This document shows positions 54,036-62,719 of a stretch of DNA of 64,000 bases, one piece after another. The notes under the pieces were generated by a model. It was not told where the DNA came from and ran no database searches. It saw only the letters and a list, made by a program, of their open reading frames with translations. The DNA comes from Streptomyces flavotricini (lineage in GTDB: Bacteria > Actinomycetota > Actinomycetes > Streptomycetales > Streptomycetaceae). Each line of letters begins with the position of its first letter. Positions within the stretch are counted from its first letter, which is position 1. Position numbers and translations under genes: made by a program. The DNA lies in the NCBI RefSeq assembly GCF_020639365.1, contig NZ_JAINUL010000001.1:5428092-5492091 (forward strand). Direction: 5' to 3'.

Positions 54036-54727
54036 GCACTTCCCTCGTCCCCGGCGCCCCCGCCGCCGCCCCCCTCCACATAGTGTGGGACTGGAACGGC
54101 ACCCTCCTGCACGACATCGACGCCGTCATCGCCGCCACGAACGCCTCCTTCGCCGAGTTCGGCTTCGCGCCGATCACGCTGGAGCGCTACCGCGAGCTGT
54201 ACGTCGTACCGGTGCCGAAGTTCTACGAGCGGCTGATGGGCCGGCTGCCCACCGACGCCGAGTGGGAGGTCATGGACGAGACCTTCCACCGCTACTACTG
54301 GGCCGCGGCCGACGCCGCCGGGCTCACCGCCGGGGCCCGCGAGCTGCTGCGCGACTGGCAGGCGGACGGGCTCACGCAGTCCCTGCTCTCGCTCGCGCCC
54401 CACGAGAAGCTCGTACCCCTCGTGCAGGCACACGACATCGAGAGGCACTTCCTGCGCGTCGACGGGCGGATCGGGCCCTCGCACACGAGCAAGGCCGGAC
54501 ATCTCGTACGCCACATGGAGGCCCTGCGGCAGACCGGTGTGACCAGCAGCCGTACGGTTCTCATCGGAGACGCCGTGGACGATGCACTGGCCGCACAGCA
54601 CGTCGGTGCGAGAGCGGTCCTCTACACGGGCGGTTCGCACAGCCGACGCAGTCTGGAATCGGCAGGGGTCGAAGTCGTCGACACCCTGGCAGAGGCCGTA
54701 TCCGCTGCTCGCCGCATGGCCGAATAA
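54032..54727 (+). CDS. HAD-superfamily hydrolase, 231 aa
   Basis: GTG at 54032 overlaps the preceding stop. HAD motif I is IVWDWNGTLLHDIDAV (the second Asp replaced by Asn, WDWNGTLL, a variant seen in many family members), motif II lies in SLLSLAPHEKL, motif III is the Lys in SHTSKAGHL, and motif IV VLIGDAVDDALAAQ. The cap is a helical insertion after motif I (FYERLMGRLPTDAEWEVMDE). Such proteins are phosphatases of sugar or nucleotide phosphates. The DxN variant makes the acid-base residue uncertain. Directly after it lies the second copy of the 43-bp element. Confidence 0.88.
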   Translation: MSTSLVPGAPAAAPLHIVWDWNGTLLHDIDAVIAATNASFAEFGFAPITLERYRELYVVPVPKFYERLMGRLPTDAEWEVMDETFHRYYWAAADAAGLTAGARELLRDWQADGLTQSLLSLAPHEKLVPLVQAHDIERHFLRVDGRIGPSHTSKAGHLVRHMEALRQTGVTSSRTVLIGDAVDDALAAQHVGARAVLYTGGSHSRRSLESAGVEVVDTLAEAVSAARRMAE

Positions 54728-54757
54728 ATACGCTCAGAATATGCCCCCGTCACTGCG

Positions 54758-54800
54758 CACATCGTCAAAGTTCGAGACCTGCTTTTGTACAGATCCGGCC
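54758..54800 (+). repeat. 43-bp bipartite element, copy B
   Basis: Identical to copy A at 52541-52583 except for the 6-nt spacer (tcgaga instead of ccaccc). It sits just before the candidate NAD-GDH promoter (54803-54832). Confidence 0.9.
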
Positions 54801-54802
54801 CG

Positions 54803-54832
54803 TGACGGACAGGGGGTCCGGCGAGATAGCCT
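54803..54832 (+). promoter_or_regulatory. Candidate NAD-GDH promoter
   Basis: TGACGG (54803-54808) and TAGCCT (54827-54832) with an 18-nt spacer. The mRNA leader to the ATG would be about 240 nt. Located 3 bp after the duplicated element. Confidence 0.4.
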
Positions 54833-55080
54833 GGTACCCGTGATCAGCGCGATAGTCATCGGAGGCGCCGCAGCCTCCGGCCTGCGCCCGGCGCACGACC
54901 GTGCCCGGGCCTTCGCTGATCCCTGCTGCCGGGAGCCCCAGCCGATCATGGCCAGTTCCCTCCCGGTCGGCTCTCATCACGGCACAGCGCCGATCCCCAG
55001 CGGTCACCCCGCGTCGCGGCGCCACGCCATTCCTTCCTTCACCTACGTCACGCAATGGCGCGCGACAGGAGCCAGAGGAC

Positions 55081-58000
55081 ATGCAGACCAAGCTGGACGA
55101 AGCAAAGGCCGAGCTGCTCGCGCGGGCGGCCCGGGTAGCTGAGCACAGCCCGGCCGGGGGGCTACTTCCGACTGGGTCCGAGCAGGGGGAGCGTCCCGAC
55201 CGGGACACCACTCTCGCCTACCTCCAGCGCTACTACCTGCACACCGCCCCAGAGGACCTCCTGGACCGGGACCCGGTCGACGTGTTCGGGGCCGCTCTCT
55301 CCCACTACCGGCTCGCCGAGACCCGGCCGCAGGGCACCGCGAACGTGCGCGTGCACACCCCGACGGTCGAGGAGAACGGGTGGACCTCCAGCCACTCGGT
55401 CGTCGAGGTCGTCACCGACGACATGCCCTTCCTCGTGGACTCCGTGACGAACGAGCTGTCCCGGCAGAACCGCGGCATCCACGTCGTGATCCACCCGCAG
55501 GTCGTCGTCCGCCGTGACGTCACCGGCAAGCTGATCGAGATCCTCGGTCCCGACTGCGACGCGCACGGCCCCAAGACCGCGCGCCCCCACGACTCCCTCG
55601 TCGAGTCCTGGATCCACGTCGAGACCGACCGCGAGACCGACCGCGCCGACCTCAAGCAGATCACCGACGACCTGCGCCGCGTCCTGTCCGACGTCCGCGA
55701 GTCCGTCGAGGACTGGGAGAAGATGCGCGACGCCGCGCTGCGCATCGCCGACGACCTCCCCGACGAGCCGACCGCCCCGGACCTGCGCGAGTACGAGCTC
55801 GAAGAGGCCCGCGAGCTGCTGCGCTGGCTCGCCGACGACCACTTCACCTTCCTCGGCTACCGCGAGTACAACCTCACCGACGGCGACGCCCTGGCCGCCG
55901 TGCCCGGCACCGGCCTCGGCATCCTGCGCTCCGACCCGCACCACAGCGGCCAGGAGGACGACCACCCCGTCTCGCCGTCCTTCAACCGGCTGCCGGCCGA
56001 CGCCCGCGCCAAGGCCCGCGAGCACCGCCTGCTGGTGCTGACCAAGGCCAACAGCCGCGCCACCGTGCACCGCCCCTCCTACCTCGACTACGTCGGCGTC
56101 AAGAAGTTCGACGCCGAGGGCAACGTCGTCGGCGAGCGCCGCTTCCTCGGCCTGTTCTCCTCCGCCGCGTACACCGAGTCGGTGCGCCGAGTCCCGGTCA
56201 TCCGCCGCAAGGTCGCCGAGGTCCTCGACGGCGCCGGCTTCTCGCCGCACAGCCACGACGGCCGCGACCTGCTCCAGATCCTGGAGACCTACCCGCGCGA
56301 CGAGCTGTTCCAGACCCCGGTCGACAAGCTCCGCGAGATCGCCACCTCCGTCCTGTACCTGCAGGAGCGCCGCCGGCTGCGGCTGTACCTGCGCCAGGAC
56401 GAGTACGGGCGCTACTACTCGGCGCTCGTCTACCTGCCGCGCGACCGCTACACCACCGGCGTGCGGCTGCGCCTGATCGCGATCCTCCAGGAGGAGCTCG
56501 ACGGCAGCAGCGTCGACTTCACCGCGTGGAACACCGAGTCGATCCTGGCCCGCATCCACTTCGTCATCCGCGTCCCGCAGGGCAAGGAGCTGCCCGTCCT
56601 GACGGACGGCGACGTCGAGCGCATCGAGGCCCGCCTCGTCGAGGCCGCCCGCTCCTGGGCCGACGGCTTCGCCGACGCCCTGGTCGCCGAGGTGGGCGAG
56701 GAGCGCGCCGCCGAGCTGCTGCGCAAGTACGGCACCTCCTTCCCCGAGGGCTACAAGGCCGACCACAAGCCGCGCGCGGCCGTGGCCGACCTCTGCCACC
56801 TGGAGCGGCTCTCTGCCAGCGACCGCGAGTTCGCGCTGTCGCTGTACGAGCCGGTCGGCGCGGGCCCCGGCGAGCGCCGCTTCAAGATCTACCGCACCGG
56901 TGAGCAGGTCTCGCTGTCCGCGGTCCTGCCCGTGCTCCAGCGCCTGGGCGTCGAGGTCACCGACGAGCGCCCGTACGAGCTGCGCTGCAGCGACCGCAGC
57001 AACGCGTGGATCTACGACTTCGGCCTGCGGATGCCGCTGCCCGCCGGCAACGGCGACGCGTACCTCGGGGACGACGCCCGCGAGCGCTTCCAGGACGCCT
57101 TCGCCGCGGTCTGGCAGGGCGACGCCGAGAACGACAACTTCAACACCCTGGTGCTGTCCGCCGGGCTCACCTGGCGCCAGGCCGTGGTGCTGCGCGCGTA
57201 CGCGAAGTACCTGCGCCAGGCCGGCGTGAACTTCAGCCAGGACTACATGGAGGACACCCTCCGCAACAACGTCCACACGACCCGGCTGCTGGTCTCGCTG
57301 TTCGAGGCCCGGATGTCGCCCGGCCGCCAGTCCGCCGGCACCGAGCTCATCGACGCCATGCTGGAGGAGCTGGCCGGGGCCCTGGACCAGGTCGCCTCGC
57401 TGGACGAGGACCGGATCCTGCGGTCGTTCCTCACGCTGATCAACGCCACCCTGCGGACCAACTTCTTCCAGCTCAACGACGCGGGCGAGCAGCACTCCTA
57501 CGTGTCGATGAAGTTCGACCCGCAGGCCATCCCGGAGCTCCCGGCACCGCGCCCGGCGTACGAGATCTGGGTGTACTCCCCGCGCGTCGAGGGCGTCCAC
57601 CTGCGCTTCGGCAAGGTCGCCCGGGGCGGCCTGCGCTGGTCCGACCGCCGCGAGGACTTCCGTACGGAGATCCTCGGCCTGGTCAAGGCGCAGATGGTCA
57701 AGAACACCGTCATCGTGCCGGTCGGCGCCAAGGGCGGATTCGTCGCCAAGAACCTGCCGGACCCGTCGGTGGACCGCGACGCCTGGCTCGCCGAGGGCAT
57801 CGCCTCGTACAAGATCTTCATCTCGGCGCTGCTCGACATCACCGACAACATGGTCGGCGGCGAGGTCGTGCCGCCGAACGGCGTGGTCCGCCACGACGAG
57901 GACGACACCTACCTCGTCGTCGCCGCCGACAAGGGCACCGCGACCTTCTCCGACATCGCCAACGGCGTCGCCGAGTCGTACGGCTTCTGGCTGGGCGACG

Positions 58001-60048
58001 CGTTCGCCTCGGGCGGCTCCGCCGGCTACGACCACAAGGGCATGGGCATCACCGCCCGCGGTGCGTGGGAGTCCGTCAAGCGGCACTTCCGCGAGCTGGG
58101 GCACGACACGCAGACCGAGGACTTCACGGTCGTCGGCGTCGGTGACATGTCCGGCGACGTGTTCGGCAACGGCATGCTGCTCTCCGAGCACATCCGCCTG
58201 GTCGCCGCCTTCGACCACCGGCACATCTTCATCGACCCGACCCCGGACGCGGCGACCTCGTACGCCGAGCGCCGGCGCCTGTTCGACCTGCCGCGCTCCT
58301 CGTGGGCCGACTACAACGCCGAACTGCTCTCCGCGGGCGGCGGCGTGCACCCGCGCACGGCGAAGGCCATCCCGGTCAACGCGCAGATGCGCGCGGCCCT
58401 CGGCATCGAGGCGGGCGTCACCAAGATGACCCCCGCCGAGCTGATGCAGACCATCCTCCAGGCCCCCGTGGACCTGGTGTGGAACGGCGGCATCGGCACG
58501 TACGTCAAGGCGTCGACCGAGACGCACGCCGACGTCGGCGACAAGGCCAACGACGCCATCCGCGTCAACGGCGGGGACGTCCGGGCCAAGGTCATCGGCG
58601 AGGGCGGCAACCTGGGCCTGACCCAGCTCGGCCGCATCGAGTTCGCGCGGATCGGCGCCGGCGGCGAGGGCGGCAAGGTCAACACCGACGCCATCGACAA
58701 CAGCGCGGGCGTGGACACCTCCGACCACGAGGTGAACATCAAGATCCTGCTGAACGCGGTCGTCGCGGACGGGGACATGACCGTCAAGCAGCGCAACAAG
58801 CTGCTCGCGGAGATGACCGACGAGGTCGGCCACCTGGTGCTGCGCAACAACTACGCGCAGAACGTGGCCCTCGCCAACGGCATCGCCCAGGCCCCCAGCC
58901 TGCTCCACGCCCAGCAGCGCTTCATGCGCCGCCTGGAGGCGGCCGGACGGCTGGACCGGAACATCGAGTTCCTGCCCACCGACCGGCAGATCCGCGAGCT
59001 TCTGGGCGCCGGCAAGGGCCTGACCCAGCCGGAGCTGGCCGTCCTGTTCGCCTACACCAAGATCACGGTGGCGGACGAGCTCATCGCCACAGAGCTGCCG
59101 GACGACCCGTACCTGCGCCGGCTGCTGCACGCGTACTTCCCGGCCGCCCTGCGCGCGAAGTTCCCGGAGCAGATCGACGCGCACGCGCTGCACCGCGAGA
59201 TCATCACGACGCTGCTGGTCAACGACACGGTCAACACCGGTGGTTCGACCTTCCTGCACCGTCTGCGCGAGGAGTCCGGAGCCTCGACGGAGGAGATCGT
59301 CCGGGCGCAGCTCGCGGCCCGCGAGATCTTCGGCCTGGCCGAGGTGTGGGACGCGGTCGAGTCGCTGGACAACAAGGTCGCGGCCGACGTCCAGACCCGG
59401 GTGCGGCTGCACTCGCGGCGCCTGGTCGAGCGCGCCACCCGCTGGCTGCTGAACAACCGGCCGCAGCCGCTCCAGATCACCGAGACGATCGAGCTGTTCT
59501 CCGACCGGGTGAGCGAGGTCTGGGCCGAGCTGCCGAAGCTGGTGCGCGGCGCGGACCTGGAGTGGTACCAGTCGATCATGGACGAGCTGATCGGCGAGGG
59601 CGTTCCGGAGGAGCTGGCGGCCAAGGTCGCCGGATTCTCCTCGGCCTTCCCGACGCTCGACATCGTCGCGATCTCGGACCGCACCGGCGTGAACCCGCTG
59701 GAGGTCGCCGAGGTGTACTACGACCTCGCCGACCGCCTGGACATCACCCAGCTGATGGACCGGATCATCGAGCTGCCGCGGGCCGACCGCTGGCAGTCGA
59801 TGGCCCGCGCCTCCATCCGCGAGGACCTGTTCGCGGCGCACGCGGCGCTGACCGCCGACGTGCTGGCGGTGGGCGACGGCGATTCGACTCCCGAGGACCG
59901 CTTCAAGGCGTGGGAGGACAAGAACGCGGCGATCATCAGCCGGGCCCGGACGACCCTGGACGAGATCCGGGGCTCGGACGACTTCGACCTGGCGAACCTG
60001 TCGGTCGCGATGCGGACGATGCGTTCGCTGCTGAGGGCGCACGTCTAG
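55081..60048 (+). CDS. gdh: NAD-specific glutamate dehydrogenase, large (about 1655 aa)
   Basis: ATG at 55081 with an AGGAG upstream (about 12 nt). The protein is of the very large (about 180 kDa) NAD-GDH class first described in Streptomyces. A helical N-terminal region with ACT-like stretches (about 1-700) precedes the catalytic core with FGKVARGGLRWSDRREDFRT and the Lys in VPVGAKGGFVAKNLPDPSVD, then the NAD-binding part with VGDMSGDVFGNGMLLSEHIR and VIGEGGNLGLTQLGRIEFA. It deaminates glutamate to 2-oxoglutarate and ammonia in the cytosol. A long leader of about 350 bp with the 43-bp element precedes it. Confidence 0.95.
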   Translation: MQTKLDEAKAELLARAARVAEHSPAGGLLPTGSEQGERPDRDTTLAYLQRYYLHTAPEDLLDRDPVDVFGAALSHYRLAETRPQGTANVRVHTPTVEENGWTSSHSVVEVVTDDMPFLVDSVTNELSRQNRGIHVVIHPQVVVRRDVTGKLIEILGPDCDAHGPKTARPHDSLVESWIHVETDRETDRADLKQITDDLRRVLSDVRESVEDWEKMRDAALRIADDLPDEPTAPDLREYELEEARELLRWLADDHFTFLGYREYNLTDGDALAAVPGTGLGILRSDPHHSGQEDDHPVSPSFNRLPADARAKAREHRLLVLTKANSRATVHRPSYLDYVGVKKFDAEGNVVGERRFLGLFSSAAYTESVRRVPVIRRKVAEVLDGAGFSPHSHDGRDLLQILETYPRDELFQTPVDKLREIATSVLYLQERRRLRLYLRQDEYGRYYSALVYLPRDRYTTGVRLRLIAILQEELDGSSVDFTAWNTESILARIHFVIRVPQGKELPVLTDGDVERIEARLVEAARSWADGFADALVAEVGEERAAELLRKYGTSFPEGYKADHKPRAAVADLCHLERLSASDREFALSLYEPVGAGPGERRFKIYRTGEQVSLSAVLPVLQRLGVEVTDERPYELRCSDRSNAWIYDFGLRMPLPAGNGDAYLGDDARERFQDAFAAVWQGDAENDNFNTLVLSAGLTWRQAVVLRAYAKYLRQAGVNFSQDYMEDTLRNNVHTTRLLVSLFEARMSPGRQSAGTELIDAMLEELAGALDQVASLDEDRILRSFLTLINATLRTNFFQLNDAGEQHSYVSMKFDPQAIPELPAPRPAYEIWVYSPRVEGVHLRFGKVARGGLRWSDRREDFRTEILGLVKAQMVKNTVIVPVGAKGGFVAKNLPDPSVDRDAWLAEGIASYKIFISALLDITDNMVGGEVVPPNGVVRHDEDDTYLVVAADKGTATFSDIANGVAESYGFWLGDAFASGGSAGYDHKGMGITARGAWESVKRHFRELGHDTQTEDFTVVGVGDMSGDVFGNGMLLSEHIRLVAAFDHRHIFIDPTPDAATSYAERRRLFDLPRSSWADYNAELLSAGGGVHPRTAKAIPVNAQMRAALGIEAGVTKMTPAELMQTILQAPVDLVWNGGIGTYVKASTETHADVGDKANDAIRVNGGDVRAKVIGEGGNLGLTQLGRIEFARIGAGGEGGKVNTDAIDNSAGVDTSDHEVNIKILLNAVVADGDMTVKQRNKLLAEMTDEVGHLVLRNNYAQNVALANGIAQAPSLLHAQQRFMRRLEAAGRLDRNIEFLPTDRQIRELLGAGKGLTQPELAVLFAYTKITVADELIATELPDDPYLRRLLHAYFPAALRAKFPEQIDAHALHREIITTLLVNDTVNTGGSTFLHRLREESGASTEEIVRAQLAAREIFGLAEVWDAVESLDNKVAADVQTRVRLHSRRLVERATRWLLNNRPQPLQITETIELFSDRVSEVWAELPKLVRGADLEWYQSIMDELIGEGVPEELAAKVAGFSSAFPTLDIVAISDRTGVNPLEVAEVYYDLADRLDITQLMDRIIELPRADRWQSMARASIREDLFAAHAALTADVLAVGDGDSTPEDRFKAWEDKNAAIISRARTTLDEIRGSDDFDLANLSVAMRTMRSLLRAHV

Positions 60049-60069
60049 TCCTCGCGGGACGGTGACACG

Positions 60070-60104
60070 AGGGCGGCCCGGGCTTCTTTTGCCCGGGCCG
60101 CCCT
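60070..60104 (+). terminator. NAD-GDH terminator
   Basis: agggcggcccgggc pairs with gcccgggccgccct over a 7-nt loop (ttctttt), 21 nt after the stop; also serves the convergent ABC operon. Confidence 0.85.
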
Positions 60105-60131
60105 TTGTCCGTCCCCCGTACGTCACGCCCG

Positions 60132-60983
60132 TCAGCGGCCCGAGGTGAACCTCTCGTACGCGTCGCAGACCTCGGCGGACGGGCCGTCCATGCGCAGTAC
60201 ACCGGACTCCAGCCAGATCGCCCGGTCGCAGGTCTCGCGGACCGTGCCGATGCTGTGGCTGACGAGGAAGACGGTGCCGGCCTGCTCGCGCAGCTCCTCG
60301 ATGCGGGCCTGGCTGCGGCGCTGGAAGTCGGCGTCGCCGGTGGCCAGGGCCTCGTCGATCATGAGTACGTCGTGGTCCTTGGCGGCGGCGATGGAGAAGC
60401 GCAGCCGGGCCCCCATGCCGGAGGAGTACGTGCGCATGGGCAGGGAGATGAAGTCGCCCTTCTGGTTGATGCCGGAGAAGTCGACGATGTCCTGGTAGCG
60501 CTCGCGGATCTGCTCCTTGGACATGCCCATCGCGAGGCCGCCGAGGACCACGTTGCGCTCGCCGGTGAGGTCGTTCATCAGGGCCGCGTTCACGCCGAGG
60601 AGCGAGGGCTGGCCGTGCGAGTAGATCCGGCCGCGGGCCACGGGCTGGAGGCCGGCGATCGCGGCGAGCAGGGTGGACTTGCCGGAGCCGTTGGAGCCGA
60701 TCAGACCGATGGCCTCGCCCTTGTACGCGACGAAGGTGACGCCCTTGACGGCGTGCACCTCGCGCATGCCGGGGGCGGGCTTGCGGGAGAAGATCCGGCT
60801 GAGGGCGGCGGTGGCGCCGCCCTTGCGGCCGCCCGCGCCGTTCACCTTGTAGACGACGTGGACCTCGTCGGCGATGACGGTGGGGACGCGGGTGTCGCGG
60901 GGGTCGTAGACCGCCGTGGCCGGTGCGGCCGGTGCGGTCGCGGATGCGGGGGTGCCTGCGGATGCGGTCTTGGTGTCAGCCAC
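60132..60983 (-). CDS. Polysaccharide ABC exporter ATPase (TagH/Wzt type), 283 aa
   Basis: ATG at 60983. After an Ala/Thr/Pro-rich N-terminus, Walker A is GLIGSNGSGKSTLLAAIAGL, the signature region RTYSSGMGARLRFSIA, Walker B DVLMIDEALATGDADFQRRS, with an H-loop in VSHSIGTVRET. Upstream of Walker A is the insertion LSRIFSRKPAPGMREVHAVKG, typical of teichoic acid and O-antigen exporters. It energises glycopolymer flipping or export. It overlaps the permease by 8 nt. It lacks the long carbohydrate-binding C-terminal domain of Wzt. Confidence 0.93.
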   Translation of the reverse strand: MADTKTASAGTPASATAPAAPATAVYDPRDTRVPTVIADEVHVVYKVNGAGGRKGGATAALSRIFSRKPAPGMREVHAVKGVTFVAYKGEAIGLIGSNGSGKSTLLAAIAGLQPVARGRIYSHGQPSLLGVNAALMNDLTGERNVVLGGLAMGMSKEQIRERYQDIVDFSGINQKGDFISLPMRTYSSGMGARLRFSIAAAKDHDVLMIDEALATGDADFQRRSQARIEELREQAGTVFLVSHSIGTVRETCDRAIWLESGVLRMDGPSAEVCDAYERFTSGR

Positions 60984-61935
60984 GGCCGTACTCCTCCTCA
61001 GCCTTCCAGAAGTAGATGAATCCGCCGACGCCCGCGAGCAGGGCCCAGCCGACGGCGATCGCCCACACGTGGTGCGGGAGCGCGTGCGCGTTGAAGCTGT
61101 CGATCAGCGCGTAGCGCATGAGGTCGATGTAGACGGCCGCCGGGTTGGTCTTGAGCACGACGGTGACCCAGTACGCGAGGTGGTCCTTCTTGAGCATCGA
61201 GTCGATGGACCACATGACCCCGGACGAGTACATCCAGGTGCGCAGGATGAACGGCATCAGCTGGCTGATGTCCGGGCTCTTGCTGCCGATGCGGGCCATG
61301 ACCATGGCGACGCCGGCGCAGAAGACGGCCATCAGGGCCAGGGCGGGCGCGGCCAGCAGCCACTTGAGGGTCGGGGTCTGCCCGCAGGCGAGCAGCAGGA
61401 GGACGAGCGCGCCCATGGTGACCAGCAGCTGCTGGAACAGCTGGACGACCGTGGACAGGGGCAGGCTGGCGCGCGGGAAGTGCAGGGCGCGGACCAGGCC
61501 GAGATTGCCGTGGATGGAGCGGGTGGAGGCGTTGATGGAGCTGCCGATGAAGTCCCACACGAAGACGCCGGTGATCAGGAACGGGACGTAGTCCGCCACG
61601 CCGTGGCTGGCGTTCATGATCATGCCGAAGATGAAGTAGTAGACGGCCGCGTTGAGCAGTGGGGTCACCAGGTGCCAGACCTGGCCCAGCCTGGCCGTGC
61701 TGTACGCGGCGTGCATCCGTGCGGTGGCGTACGCGGTCACGAAGTGGCGGCGGCCCCAGAGCTGGCGCACGTAGCTCGGGAGCGAGGGGCGGGCGCCGCT
61801 GACGGTCAGGCCGTGCGCCGCCGCCAGGTCGGCGAGCGTGGCCGGTGCGGGCGTCTTCGTCGCCGGCGTGGCGGGATGGGTGGTCACTGTCACGGGGGTC
61901 GCTTTCGACGGGGTCAGGGCGTCGGCTGGCTGCAT
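60976..61935 (-). CDS. ABC-2-type polysaccharide exporter permease (TagG/Wzm type), 319 aa
   Basis: ATG at 61935. A disordered N-terminal (about 1-45) is followed by SYVRQLWGRRHFVTAYATAR and six hydrophobic helices: VWHLVTPLLNAAVYYFIFGM, YVPFLITGVFVWDFIG, QLLVTMGALVLLLLACG, LLAAPALALMAVFCAGVAMV, and VWAIAVGWALLAGVGGFIYF. It forms the channel of the exporter with the adjacent ATPase. Placed next to the CDP-glycerol glycerophosphotransferase it probably exports a poly(glycerol phosphate)-type or related wall polymer. Confidence 0.93.
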   Translation of the reverse strand: MQPADALTPSKATPVTVTTHPATPATKTPAPATLADLAAAHGLTVSGARPSLPSYVRQLWGRRHFVTAYATARMHAAYSTARLGQVWHLVTPLLNAAVYYFIFGMIMNASHGVADYVPFLITGVFVWDFIGSSINASTRSIHGNLGLVRALHFPRASLPLSTVVQLFQQLLVTMGALVLLLLACGQTPTLKWLLAAPALALMAVFCAGVAMVMARIGSKSPDISQLMPFILRTWMYSSGVMWSIDSMLKKDHLAYWVTVVLKTNPAAVYIDLMRYALIDSFNAHALPHHVWAIAVGWALLAGVGGFIYFWKAEEEYGRG

Positions 61936-61954
61936 GGCTGGCGATGGGACGGTT

Positions 61955-62013
61955 CCGTATCGTCGCTACGGCGAGATTAGGGGCCGGTACGACGGAACGC
62001 AACCGTATCGTCG
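61955..62013 (+). promoter_or_regulatory. Candidate TetR operator region between exporter and regulator genes
   Basis: Two palindromes: CCGTA-N7-TACGG (61955-61971) and ACGG-N7-CCGT (61992-62006). The 11-mer ccgtatcgtcg is repeated at 61955-61965 and 62003-62013. The region lies between the divergent ABC permease and TetR starts. Confidence 0.45.
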
Positions 62014-62052
62014 TGACGAGTGGGTAGCCACGTGCGCGGCTATGCTCGGTGC

Positions 62053-62703
62053 ATGACCTCCACGGACCCTGCCGCCCCCGCCCCCGCCGCCACCGCGGCT
62101 CCCGCCACCGCCCGCCGGGCCCCCGCCGGGGCCGCCGTCCTGCGCGAGGACGTGACGGAGGCGATCCGGGCCGCGGTGCTGGAGGAACTGGCCGCGGTCG
62201 GGTTCTCGCGGATGTCGATCGAGGGGATCGCGCGGCGGGCGGGGGTCGGCAAGACGGCCGTGTACCGGCGCTGGAAGTCGAAGCTGCACCTGGTGCTCGA
62301 CCTGGTGGGGGCCTTCGCCGTGGACGGCCTGCCCGTGCCGGCGACGGGCTCGCTGTACGGGGACGTACGGGCCCTGCTGGAGGTGATGTCGCACGTGCTG
62401 CGGCACCCGGTGGCGTCGGCGGTGATCCCGGACCTGCTGGTGGAGGCGGCACGCAATCCGGAGATCGCGGATGCCGTGCGCGGCGCGCTGCTGGAGGGGG
62501 AGCGGCGGATGGCGGAGGGGATCGTCTCGGAAGCCGTTTCCCGTGGCGAACTGGCCGAGGGCACGGATCCGGGGCGGGCGCTGGACCTCGCGATCGGGCC
62601 CCTTTACTGGCGACAGGTGGTGGTGCGGGACGCCGTGCCGGCGGGTTACCTGGACGACCTGGCCAGGTCCGTGGTCGCGGGGCTGACCGCCGCGTCCGGC
62701 TGA
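62053..62703 (+). CDS. TetR/AcrR-family transcriptional regulator, 216 aa
   Basis: ATG at 62053; the nearby TATGCT (62041-62046) may make the transcript leaderless. An Ala/Pro-rich N-terminus precedes the HTH (about 30-75): LREDVTEAIRAAVLEELAAV, FSRMSIEGIARRAGVGKTAV, YRRWKSKLHLVLDL. The C-terminal domain (about 95-210), with LLVEAARNPEIADAVRGAL, belongs to a TetR_C family of unknown ligand. It is divergent from the ABC exporter and probably represses it or itself through the palindromes just upstream. Confidence 0.92.
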   Translation: MTSTDPAAPAPAATAAPATARRAPAGAAVLREDVTEAIRAAVLEELAAVGFSRMSIEGIARRAGVGKTAVYRRWKSKLHLVLDLVGAFAVDGLPVPATGSLYGDVRALLEVMSHVLRHPVASAVIPDLLVEAARNPEIADAVRGALLEGERRMAEGIVSEAVSRGELAEGTDPGRALDLAIGPLYWRQVVVRDAVPAGYLDDLARSVVAGLTAASG

Positions 62704-62719
62704 CCGGGTCGCGGCGCCG

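Noticed and set aside
54840..55142. GTG-initiated ORF in the NAD-GDH leader
   Set aside because: Poor codon bias, no SD, overlaps the gdh start in another frame; no motif recognised.
55162..60126. Minus-strand open frame of about 1650 codons opposite NAD-GDH
   Set aside because: Same shadow effect. The plus-strand frame has clear GDH motifs; the antisense frame has none.
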